NCBI GenBank assembly: GCA_964651095.1
Contig: CAZYWO010000045.1
Location: forward strand, 1-14,211
Direction: 5' to 3'
From: SUG1106 sp964651095
GTDB lineage: Bacteria; Bacillota; Clostridia; Peptostreptococcales; Anaerovoracaceae
Length of the DNA: 14,211 bases
Below, in pieces: positions 1-6,848 of the stretch. The notes beneath the pieces are model-generated. The model did not search any database. It was not told the DNA's origin and worked only from the letters and a program-made list of their open reading frames with translations. A program made the position numbers and the translations under genes. The stretch's first letter is position 1, and every line of letters starts with the position of its first letter.

Positions 1-12
1 TTATCTTTCACG

Positions 13-40
13 GTGAAGTTACTTTTACATCGTGAAGTTA
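13..40. repeat. Direct repeat upstream of the CHR operon, possible operator
   Basis: The nonamer GTGAAGTTA occurs at 13-21 and again at 32-40, a 19-base period of roughly two helical turns. The first copy overlaps the near-palindrome TTCAC-G-GTGAA at 7-17. Both copies lie upstream of the predicted -35 box at 85-90, a position suited to an activator or upstream repressor site. A related TTTCACG motif (6-12) recurs at 856-862 between the two CHR genes. The repeats are seen directly. Their role as a protein binding site is inference, and no regulator family is recognised. Confidence 0.3.
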
Positions 41-84
41 GTATTTCAAGTCACCCTGTTTTTTCTTAAAATATAACTAATTAC

Positions 85-113
85 TTGCCATAATGACTTT
101 TCAATAGTAAAAT
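85..113 (+). promoter_or_regulatory. Sigma-A type promoter for the CHR gene pair
   Basis: TTGCCA at 85-90 and TAAAAT at 108-113 are separated by 17 bases, close to the vegetative consensus. Transcription would begin near base 120, giving a leader of about 30 bases before the GTG start at 150. No other good promoter is visible for the first CHR gene. Confidence 0.5.
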
Positions 114-149
114 TAACGAATAGAATCATCATTTTCTGAGGAGAATCTT

Positions 150-785
150 GTGAAAAGACTTATAGAAATTTTTTGGGTCTTTTTTAAAATAGGCCTATTT
201 ACAATCGGCGGCGGCTATGCAATGCTGCCTATAATACAAAAAGAAATAGTCGAAACAAAAAAATGGATGAGCAACGAGGAATTTCTCGACGCAATATCGC
301 TGACCAACAGTCTTCCGGGACCTCTTGCCATTAACGCTGCTGCATTTGTGGGTTACAGGGTAAAAAAAGCAAAGGGTTCCGTCGCTGCCGCTCTTGGCGC
401 TGCAACTCCAAGTATCATCATCATATTATTTGTCGCCACAATTTTTAATAACATTACTCAGTATGAGATAGTACAAAATATATTTAACGGAATCAGACCG
501 GCTGTTGTAGCTCTAATTTTTTATTCCATAATAAAGCTTGCCAAGTCGGCTAAAATTAAGGAAAATCTCAATTGGCTTATAGCTTTAGCTGCTATGGTCG
601 CTATTGTCTTTCTTAATGTCCATCCTATCGTGATAATTATTCTTGCTGCGCTTTACGGCATTTTTATCCGCAATTCAGTCATAAATGCCGGCGAGGTTGG
701 CAAAGTTGATGAACAACGTTCACATTTAAGTACAGAGGCGGAAACCGATTCAATAAAAAAACCGGAATCCGAACCGAAAGCGTAA
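150..785 (+). CDS. Short CHR-domain chromate-transporter family protein, first of a pair
   Basis: An integral membrane protein of 211 residues carrying one CHR domain (chromate ion transporter family, TC 2.A.51). The family signature is clear: FKIGLFTIGGGYAMLP at residues 12-27, an EIVE..W segment at 32-39, and LPGPLAINAAAFVGY at 55-69, followed by several hydrophobic segments to about residue 175. The last 35 residues are charged and hydrophilic, probably a cytoplasmic tail. The gene starts at GTG 150, with a GAGGAG ribosome binding site at 138-143 supporting that choice. Short CHR proteins usually occur as adjacent pairs that act together, and the next gene is such a partner. The family is named for chromate efflux in proteobacteria. 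In anaerobic Firmicutes the real substrate is often unproven, so chromate resistance should not be assumed here. Confidence 0.88.
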   Translation: MKRLIEIFWVFFKIGLFTIGGGYAMLPIIQKEIVETKKWMSNEEFLDAISLTNSLPGPLAINAAAFVGYRVKKAKGSVAAALGAATPSIIIILFVATIFNNITQYEIVQNIFNGIRPAVVALIFYSIIKLAKSAKIKENLNWLIALAAMVAIVFLNVHPIVIIILAALYGIFIRNSVINAGEVGKVDEQRSHLSTEAETDSIKKPESEPKA

Positions 786-788
786 TCT

Positions 789-824
789 GAATCTGTAATT
801 AGCACATACCCTAATCCCAGATTC
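789..824 (+). other. Intercistronic hairpin between the two CHR genes
   Basis: GAATCT (789-794) pairs with AGATTC (819-824), and ATTAG (798-802) pairs with CTAAT (811-815). The two helices are separated by a 3x3 internal loop and closed by an 8-base loop. It begins four bases after the stop codon of the first CHR gene and has no U-tract, so it is not a classic terminator. It may protect or process the bicistronic mRNA. The pairing is seen directly and the role is inference. Confidence 0.35.
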
Positions 825-854
825 CATCATAGTTAAAAATTAAAGCATAATCAT

Positions 855-871
855 GTTTCACGAAATGAAAC
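855..871. repeat. Inverted repeat GTTTCA-N5-TGAAAC
   Basis: A perfect 6-base inverted repeat with a 5-base centre lies 40 bases upstream of the second CHR start. It contains TTTCACG, also found at 6-12 upstream of the first CHR gene next to TGAA. It could be an operator or simply part of a structured spacer. No regulator is recognised. Confidence 0.25.
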
Positions 872-911
872 GCGATAAAACAAATATATATTCACATAAA
901 GGAGTTTAAAA

Positions 912-1448
912 ATGCCTTATCTACTTCTAAAAGTCTGCTTTTCATTTTTAAAAATAGGCGCTTTTTCCTTTGGCGGCGGATATACCGTCTTAGCTTTCAT
1001 ACAGGAAGAAATTGTCGAAACTAATCAGTGGATTACTCCCGAAACTTTCGTCGATATAGTCGCAATTGCGGAAATGACACCCGGTCCTATTGCGGTCAAT
1101 TCCTCTACATTTGTGGGATACAGCTTATTTGGCGTAGGCGGAGGTATATTATGCACTATGTGTACTCTTGCAATTCCCTTTACGCTGACACTTATAGTAT
1201 CCTTTTCTTTTTCAAAATTTAAAAATAACATTTATCTAAAAAATGCTCTAACCGGCATAAGACCTGCTGTTATAGGTTTAATCGCCGCGTCGTGCGTTTC
1301 CGTGGCAGAAATATCCATTACCAGTCTCTACAGCATTATGTTTTTTATACTTGCTTTGCTTCTCGTTTGGAAATTTAAAGTCAATCCCATTATAACGCTA
1401 ATAATTTGCGGTGGACTTGGAGCAGTGTTTTATGGTGTAGTCATATAA
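912..1448 (+). CDS. Short CHR-domain chromate-transporter family protein, second of a pair
   Basis: A 178-residue membrane protein with one CHR domain. It has FLKIGAFSFGGGYTVLAFIQEEIVE in its first 35 residues (given here in two parts: FLKIGAFSFGGG and the following EEIVE), MTPGPIAVNSSTFVGY at about 55-70, and a GIRPAVIGL segment near residue 115 shared with its partner. It lacks the charged C-terminal tail of the upstream copy. The ATG at 912 follows a GGAG ribosome binding site at 901-904. The two proteins are homologous but clearly diverged, as expected for CHR halves inserted in opposite orientation to form one transporter. The gap between the genes is 126 bases, long for a tightly coupled pair, and it contains two inverted repeats. 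No clear terminator follows the gene. The next gene is convergent. Confidence 0.88.
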   Translation: MPYLLLKVCFSFLKIGAFSFGGGYTVLAFIQEEIVETNQWITPETFVDIVAIAEMTPGPIAVNSSTFVGYSLFGVGGGILCTMCTLAIPFTLTLIVSFSFSKFKNNIYLKNALTGIRPAVIGLIAASCVSVAEISITSLYSIMFFILALLLVWKFKVNPIITLIICGGLGAVFYGVVI

Positions 1449-1550
1449 TATCAGCCCTATAAAAGTCCATATCTGCATTGCCTTAGCGTCTTGTTACAAT
1501 ATTTATCATATACTAAGCATATTAAGCACGTTTAATCAACTGTGCGGCAT

Positions 1551-1700
1551 CTATACATTCTTCTGCATAAGAACGTTAAGCACAATGAACGACATTATAA
1601 AAAGGCCAACCGCACACGAAAGCACGGAACCTTCAAGTCCTCCCATATAAAGCGTCATAAATACAGGAATCAGCAAAGCAGATAAGGTTGTATTATTCAT
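1551..1700 (-). CDS. 49-residue two-helix membrane protein coupled to the LctP-family permease
   Basis: A small open reading frame starting at ATG 1700 and ending with TAG at 1551-1553. The product is almost entirely hydrophobic, with two predicted transmembrane helices at about residues 6-22 and 26-45, a short GGLEG turn between them, and a basic QKNV end. A textbook AGGAGG ribosome binding site lies 7 bases before the ATG. Its first two bases are the last two of the TAG stop codon of the upstream permease gene, so translation of the two is very probably coupled. I recognise no family. By position it may be an accessory subunit or stabiliser of the permease, but this is inference. It is the last gene of the operon as seen here. 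Confidence 0.62.
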   Translation of the reverse strand: MNNTTLSALLIPVFMTLYMGGLEGSVLSCAVGLFIMSFIVLNVLMQKNV

Positions 1701-1712
1701 TGTTTGCACCTC

Positions 1713-3296
1713 CTAATGGAAACAGTAAATCAGCAACACGTTGGTTAACCCTAAAGCAGTTACGCCGATTAAAATAGGCGCTAAAGTTTTTTTGTAAATT
1801 AAAGATTCCTTACCCACAACCTGAGCCGCCCCTGCTCCAAGCGCTACAGTTGTTGGGCCGATTCCGCCGCCTAAGGATGCACCGATTGATTGAACTGCGC
1901 ACATAAGCGCACTGCTTATTCCCAGAGCATTTGCTGCGGTTTCCTGTAAACTTCCAAAGAGAACATTTGAATTGGTGTTGCTGCCTGTAACAAAAGCTCC
2001 AAGTAGCCCTATATAAGGCGCAACGAAGGGATATAACTTTCTGGTCGTCTTCACCAAAAATTCAGCTAAATTATCGATCATTCCTGTGTCCATCATAAGC
2101 TGTGCCATCACCAATAAGAAAACCAGCGTTATGGTAGTAGATGCACATTTTTTAATCGTAATACTTGCAATCTTTTTAATCTTTTCCCCGTTTAAGACTT
2201 TCTTTTTCCAATATAATATACCGCTTAGAAAAGATGCCATCATAATAATTGAAAACGGGTACTTCATCACGTTAAATGAAGTATAACCTTCCTCTGCCTT
2301 TACAATGATGCCTGTCATACTTGTGTAGCCCGGAAAATCAAGCTCAATCTTAATTGTTGGAGAAATTATGTAAAAGCAGACGGAAAAAAGGATAATCAAT
2401 AAATATGGCATCACTGCTTCCAAAAAATTTATTTTATTCTTATATAAGCGCTTTTTGCCCTTGATGTTTTCCTGTTTTCCTCTTTTTTGCTCATCATGGC
2501 TGTTTTGACTTAGCGCAGACGTTCTCCGTATATGCCTGCATTGCAGCCTATACATTAAAAACAAGGTTACCATACCTGTCAGACCTGCAATCAGTCCCAT
2601 TACAGAGGTCATATCCATAAACGCCAGAAGAATCAATGTGCCTCCCATTACTGCGGAAATACATAAAATATATGGAATTCCCCTTAATATACCTCTTTTT
2701 CCGTCGTAAATTGCACACACCGATATACCTGTAATTATCATGCCGATAATGCCAAACACCGCTGCATAAATAACTATATAATGTAAATCTCCGTTGGTAA
2801 CCATATCTATGGCGGATATGGATGAGCCCATTGATCCAAAACTTATTGACCATGAATGACCGACTAAAACTGCTGCGGCAGATAAAACAGGGTCAAATCC
2901 CATTCCTATCAGTATGGGCGTTACCACAATTACAGGAACGCCGAAGCCTGCTATCCCTTGCAGAAACGATGCAAAAATCCAGCTTAGCAGTATGAACTGC
3001 AAAAATCGATCTTTCACAATGATTGCAATATTTTCGTTTATAACCTGCAAAGCTCCAATCTCATTAACGAGATTGTAAAGGAACATGGCTCCCCATATTA
3101 TAAAGATTACAAACATCGCCAGTCCAAAACCTTTAGCCATACTGATGGACAAACCCAATATGCCTGGTTTAAAAGTGAGCATACATACTGCCACTGCAAC
3201 CAGCATTGATATTGCACCGGCTTTTCCGGCAGGCATCTTTAGTTGAAGCAAGCATATCAATAATGCCAATATTGGCAAAAAAGAAAGGAAAGTCAT
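1713..3296 (-). CDS. L-lactate permease (LctP/LldP) family transporter
   Basis: A 527-residue membrane transporter of the lactate permease family (TC 2.A.14), whose known members move L-lactate or glycolate with protons. Recognition rests on two family blocks: FLQGIAGFGVPVIVVTPILIG (about residues 111-131) leading to VGHSWSISFGSMGSS (145-159), and GAFVTGSNTNSNVLFGSLQ (433-451) followed by the glycine-rich IGASLGGGIGPTTVALGAGA stretch (471-490). The central hydrophilic linker (about 251-288) is rich in Lys, Arg and Gln. ATG 3296 is chosen because an in-frame TAA lies 9 bases upstream and the MTFLSFLPIL start matches the family. A GAGAGG site stands about 11 bases before it. Substrate specificity cannot be read from the sequence. 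The cluster contains no lactate dehydrogenase or lactate-utilisation gene, so another hydroxy or keto acid is possible. It follows the amidohydrolase gene by 99 bases. Confidence 0.85.
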   Translation of the reverse strand: MTFLSFLPILALLICLLQLKMPAGKAGAISMLVAVAVCMLTFKPGILGLSISMAKGFGLAMFVIFIIWGAMFLYNLVNEIGALQVINENIAIIVKDRFLQFILLSWIFASFLQGIAGFGVPVIVVTPILIGMGFDPVLSAAAVLVGHSWSISFGSMGSSISAIDMVTNGDLHYIVIYAAVFGIIGMIITGISVCAIYDGKRGILRGIPYILCISAVMGGTLILLAFMDMTSVMGLIAGLTGMVTLFLMYRLQCRHIRRTSALSQNSHDEQKRGKQENIKGKKRLYKNKINFLEAVMPYLLIILFSVCFYIISPTIKIELDFPGYTSMTGIIVKAEEGYTSFNVMKYPFSIIMMASFLSGILYWKKKVLNGEKIKKIASITIKKCASTTITLVFLLVMAQLMMDTGMIDNLAEFLVKTTRKLYPFVAPYIGLLGAFVTGSNTNSNVLFGSLQETAANALGISSALMCAVQSIGASLGGGIGPTTVALGAGAAQVVGKESLIYKKTLAPILIGVTALGLTNVLLIYCFH

Positions 3297-3395
3297 ATTT
3301 TTTTATACCTCTCATATTAACTGAAATTCCAAAAGAAACAGCCAACAAACCTAAGTCGTTGGCCGCTTCTTCAGGTTGTTTTATGGAATATTCTC

Positions 3396-4649
3396 TCACT
3401 TTTCCATAATGTTTTTTACAATCTTACCCTGTTTCACAACAATTTTTATATTGCTGCCATCAGATAAAATCGTAATATCATTAAGAGGATTTTTGTCGAT
3501 AACAATTAAATCGGCCGTCATCCCTTCCTTAATCAATCCAATTTTGTCAGCTCTGCCTAAAGCTTGTGCAGACACATAGGTAAGCGCATCGAAGATGGTT
3601 TTAGGCTTCACTCCCGATGAAAGCAAGTTTAAAATTTCCAATCCGTTTTCACCGTGCTTGAGAGCGTTAATCGAATCAGTGCCATAGCAGATTTTTACGC
3701 CCTGTCTTAAAGCGCACTGCAAGGCATGTTCATGAATATCCACCAAAAGCCCTGCTTTATATTTTTCCTCCGGGTCTTTGCTGTTAAGGCATGCATGTAT
3801 AACTCTCATGGTAGGTACTAAAAACTGTCCGTTTGCAGACATCTTCTCACACAGCTCATCGTCAAGACCACACCCGTGTTCTATCGTATCTATTCCCGCC
3901 TCAACACATCTTCTTGACGATTCTTTACAATGGGAATGTGCCGCAGTTTTTCTCTTCAGGTCATGTGCCTCATTTACTATTGCGGTCAGTTCCTCAACAG
4001 TGTAATTAGGCCAATCAGGCTCATCACCGCTGGAACCCATTCCGCCGGAAGCCATAACCTTGATAAAGTCTGCGCCAAATCTCACTTTCTCCCTCACGCC
4101 TTCAACACACTCCCAAGGCCCGTTAAAGCATCTGTCCCCATATCCGTATTCAGGCAACCTCCTTAGATTCCTGCTAAAAGACAAATCTCCATGTCCTGCG
4201 GTCATGGTGATAAAGCCTCCGCATGCTACTATATCAGGTCCTATAACCAGTTCTTTATCTATAGCATCTCGCACGGCGATGTCTTCAGGACTGTAATAAG
4301 TCACATGTCCACAGTTTCTTACGGTAGTAAAACCTGACATTAACGTCTTTTGTGCATTATGAAGAAAATGCATTGCTTTCAGCGGCGGTGGTGTGCAAGT
4401 TCTCCACAAACTTCCCGACATACCCGACTTATTTATCCCAGCCTCTGCATTGAGATGAGTGTGCATATCAATAAGTCCCGGCATTAGCCACTTTCCGGTT
4501 AAATCTATAGTTTCATCTGTCTCAGGCATAACTTCAACATTCCCAAAGATGTCTTTAATTACTCCGTCTTCAATAAGTATGTTACAGTTTTCTTTGCCCT
4601 CGTTAATTGAATCCACAATATTTGCATGTTTAATTAATAATCTTCTCAT
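3396..4649 (-). CDS. Metal-dependent amidohydrolase (imidazolonepropionase/prolidase-like subgroup)
   Basis: A 417-residue soluble enzyme of the amidohydrolase superfamily, with a TIM-barrel core flanked by a small beta-sandwich formed from both ends. The N-terminal LMPGLIDMHTHL carries the metal ligands His63 and His65. Lys197 in DFIKVMASGGMGSS is the probable bridging, carbamylated lysine. His238 or His240 (AAHSH), His258 (TIEHG) and Asp325 (CYGTDS) complete the site. The pattern DMHTH...IKVMASGG...EHG...GTDS is that of the subgroup holding imidazolonepropionase-like and Xaa-Pro dipeptidase-like enzymes, several of which act on N-acyl amino acids or dipeptides. No signal peptide is visible, so it acts in the cytoplasm. 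It sits between two transporters and probably cleaves the imported compound. ATG 4649 is the natural start, although the nearest strong AGGAGG lies about 15 bases upstream, which is unusually far. The exact substrate is unknown. Confidence 0.85.
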   Translation of the reverse strand: MRRLLIKHANIVDSINEGKENCNILIEDGVIKDIFGNVEVMPETDETIDLTGKWLMPGLIDMHTHLNAEAGINKSGMSGSLWRTCTPPPLKAMHFLHNAQKTLMSGFTTVRNCGHVTYYSPEDIAVRDAIDKELVIGPDIVACGGFITMTAGHGDLSFSRNLRRLPEYGYGDRCFNGPWECVEGVREKVRFGADFIKVMASGGMGSSGDEPDWPNYTVEELTAIVNEAHDLKRKTAAHSHCKESSRRCVEAGIDTIEHGCGLDDELCEKMSANGQFLVPTMRVIHACLNSKDPEEKYKAGLLVDIHEHALQCALRQGVKICYGTDSINALKHGENGLEILNLLSSGVKPKTIFDALTYVSAQALGRADKIGLIKEGMTADLIVIDKNPLNDITILSDGSNIKIVVKQGKIVKNIMEK

Positions 4650-4658
4650 TACTTTCTC

Positions 4659-4751
4659 TTACTGCCTCCTATACAGGCTGTACGGGTCAAGCTTGCTGTA
4701 ATCGCTGTACCGGCCGCCTCCCCCTTCACCTGCGTTTAATATTAGTGATTT
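4659..4751 (-). pseudogene. GC-rich coding-like remnant, 30 codons without a start
   Basis: The spacer between the TRAP permease and amidohydrolase genes is much richer in G and C than the genes around it. On the minus strand one frame is open for 30 codons and reads Gly-rich sequence followed by RYSDYSKLDPYSLYRRQ and a TAA. The hexamer GCTGTA recurs at 4677, 4695 and 4704, at distances of 18 and 9 bases. These are whole codons, and the repeats encode Tyr-Ser pairs. No start codon or ribosome binding site belongs to it. It may be the surviving tail of a deleted gene. A second frame, from GTG, is also open and ends at the TAATG overlapping the amidohydrolase start. Chance is not excluded. Confidence 0.25.
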
Positions 4752-4755
4752 TTAA

Positions 4756-6759
4756 TTAAGCAGCCTTTATCTTTCTGGTTTCAGCCTTGTGCAAAATCAC
4801 TGCCGCTGCTGCCAGCCCAAGACCTATGGCTGATACTATATAACTAGGGTAAACCAAAGATACACCTGCTACTGCACATAATATACGCGATACAACATTG
4901 AGTTTTTCCTTGATGAAACCTTCAATCGCATAATCTATGAAGAATACACCGATAACGGCTGTTATAAAATCAATAACTATATTCAGTCCTCCGCCTATAG
5001 CTACAAGAGTAGGATTCATCACAAAGAAATACGGGACTAAAAATCCGGGCAATGCCAGTCTAAATGCCGCTATTCCCGTCTTCATAGGATTAGAGCCTGC
5101 AATACCTGCCGCCGCAAATGCTGCCAAAGATACCGGAGGAGTTAAAGTACCTATGATAGCAAAGTGGAATACGAACAAATGCGCTGCTATTGGGTTTGCG
5201 CCCATATCTATCAGAGCCGGCGCACATAATACTGCAAGCAGCGTGTATGTAGCAGGTGTAACTAAGCCTGTGCCTAAAATTAATGCTGCAATTTGAGTTA
5301 GAATTAAACCGGCAAGCAAATGTCCTCCCGAAAATTCAGTGATGATTGACCCTACTTTTTGTCCAAGACCTGTCATGCTCAATGTGGCTACAATAACTCC
5401 GGCAGAAGCACAGGCTGCCGATACGGAAAGCATCGACTTAAGAGCGGATCTGCATGTTTTCCTGAGAACTTCTAAATTTAATCTGGTGTCTTTTCTGAAG
5501 TTGGTTACCACCAGAAGCGCTAATGTCGCCCAGATAGCCGACATCAAAGCTGAAAACTGTTTAGCCATCAGCACAACAAGAATAACGATAGGTACGATCA
5601 AGAAAATAGCTTCTTTTAACGCTTTCATCTTGTTAGGCAAATATTCTTTGTCTATGCCCTTAAGTCCCTCTTTAACGCTTCTAACGTGAACCGAGTTAAA
5701 TAAACTAACATAGTATAAAATTGCCGGAATGATGGCAGCTACAGATACTTCCCAATAGCTTATATCCAGAAATTCTGCGATTAAGAAAGCTGTTGCGCCA
5801 AGAACCGGCGGAGTGATCGAACCGCCTGCTGACGATACGGCTTCAACTGAACCTGCATAAGTAGGTTTAAATCCCATCATCTTCATCAGCGGAATCGTTA
5901 ACGAACCTGTCGCCGTTACATTCGCTACTGTGCTTCCTGAAACTGTTCCCATCATTGCACTGGATATTACCGCAACCTTAGCAGGGCCTCCCGAATAATT
6001 ACCTGCAATGGAAAATGCAAGCCGCATAAAATATTTAAGCGCGCCGCTGCATTGAAGCAAAGCTGAAAAAACAAGAAATGCAGCTATTTCCACCGATGCA
6101 GTTCCCAGTGTGGAGCTGAAAAGTCCTTCTGTGCCTACACAAATCATATTGATAATTCTGGTAAAGGTATATCCCTTGTGTGCCAAGGCTCCCGGCATGT
6201 ACTGTCCAATCAGACAATATATAATGGCAATCAGAGCAATAAGGCACATCGGCAAGCCAATAGACCTTCTGGTTGATTCCAATACGGATACCACAAGCAC
6301 TACCAACATAATCATATCCAGCATAGTAAGTTGATAACTGTAGAATCTTTCCCAATTTGCCAAAGCATATAGGGCGCTGATTACACCTGCAACAGTGCAG
6401 AAAATATTAAATATAAGTTCAACTTTAGTTCCTTGTTTAAAAATTTTCGATGGGTAAACCATGGGAGCTGCCAGTAAAATAACAGCTACATGGGAAATTC
6501 TATGTACAAGAACCGTAGGCATCCCAAATATACCGATATATAATGTATAGATTACAACTCCAATACTGGCAATTGTAAAAATCAAGCTGGAAATTTTGGT
6601 GTTTATCCCTTTGAGCTTTACGTCTTCGACTTCGCCAAGTGAGCCATCATTGAGCTTGTCCATAATAAGCTGATTGTTGTTCACCGGTTCATTATCCATG
6701 GGTTCTTTCTTGTCTTCAGCAGCAACTCGTGAGCTGAGTTTTTTTCTATTAGTTCCCAC
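4756..6759 (-). CDS. TRAP transporter permease, fused DctQ-DctM (4TM/12TM)
   Basis: A 667-residue fused permease of a tripartite ATP-independent periplasmic-type transporter. In such systems it uses an ion gradient, usually sodium, to import organic anions delivered by a binding protein. Residues 1-55 are hydrophilic. About 57-160 contain the four helices of the small DctQ-like part. From about 165 onward lies the large DctM-like part, with the family signature GTVSGSTVANVTATGSLTIP (271-290) followed by AGSVEAVSSAGGSITPPVLGA (about 302-322). A second half-repeat, with GTGLVTPATYTLLAV and GTLTPPVSLAAFAAAGI, is seen further on. Fused permeases of this kind pair with TAXI-type binding proteins, and the next gene upstream is one. 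The start is GTG 6759, seven bases after AAGGAG. The gene follows the binding-protein gene by 89 bases containing a strong hairpin. Confidence 0.93.
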   Translation of the reverse strand: MGTNRKKLSSRVAAEDKKEPMDNEPVNNNQLIMDKLNDGSLGEVEDVKLKGINTKISSLIFTIASIGVVIYTLYIGIFGMPTVLVHRISHVAVILLAAPMVYPSKIFKQGTKVELIFNIFCTVAGVISALYALANWERFYSYQLTMLDMIMLVVLVVSVLESTRRSIGLPMCLIALIAIIYCLIGQYMPGALAHKGYTFTRIINMICVGTEGLFSSTLGTASVEIAAFLVFSALLQCSGALKYFMRLAFSIAGNYSGGPAKVAVISSAMMGTVSGSTVANVTATGSLTIPLMKMMGFKPTYAGSVEAVSSAGGSITPPVLGATAFLIAEFLDISYWEVSVAAIIPAILYYVSLFNSVHVRSVKEGLKGIDKEYLPNKMKALKEAIFLIVPIVILVVLMAKQFSALMSAIWATLALLVVTNFRKDTRLNLEVLRKTCRSALKSMLSVSAACASAGVIVATLSMTGLGQKVGSIITEFSGGHLLAGLILTQIAALILGTGLVTPATYTLLAVLCAPALIDMGANPIAAHLFVFHFAIIGTLTPPVSLAAFAAAGIAGSNPMKTGIAAFRLALPGFLVPYFFVMNPTLVAIGGGLNIVIDFITAVIGVFFIDYAIEGFIKEKLNVVSRILCAVAGVSLVYPSYIVSAIGLGLAAAAVILHKAETRKIKAA

Positions 6760-6776
6760 GCCTATACTCCTTCCCC

Positions 6777-6820
6777 TTAAACGGCGCTCTGCCTGTTCTC
6801 ACAAGCAATGCGCCGCTTAA
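6777..6820 (-). other. Strong intercistronic RNA hairpin between TAXI and TRAP permease genes
   Basis: On the minus-strand transcript, bases 6820-6810 and 6787-6777 form an 11-pair stem (one G-U pair, six G-C pairs next to the loop side). After a 2x2 internal loop, seven more pairs are closed by a GAGA tetraloop. No U-tract follows; instead the permease ribosome binding site AAGGAG comes soon after. This is not a simple terminator. It resembles structures that protect the 3' end of a binding-protein mRNA, so that the binding protein is made in excess over the permease. The structure is seen directly and the role is inference. Confidence 0.5.
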
Positions 6821-6848
6821 ATAATTTTTGGTTTTAATTTCGCTCCTG

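Noticed and set aside
855..871. SOS (LexA/DinR) box
   Set aside because: The Firmicute box is built on CGAAC-N4-GTTCG. The repeat here is GTTTCA-N5-TGAAAC and does not fit.
150..1448. Chromate resistance island
   Set aside because: Only the CHR pair is present, with no chromate reductase, regulator or mobile element. The family name alone does not prove the substrate.
3290..3310. Programmed frameshift at the A7 run joining the GTGA frame to the LctP gene
   Set aside because: A -1 shift meets a stop at once. A +1 shift would be needed, the A7 run is not a known +1 signal, and the permease has a normal N-terminus from its own ATG.
4937..5296. 119-codon plus-strand frame inside the TRAP permease gene
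   Set aside because: It is the mirror frame of a membrane protein gene, with no ribosome binding site and no domain.
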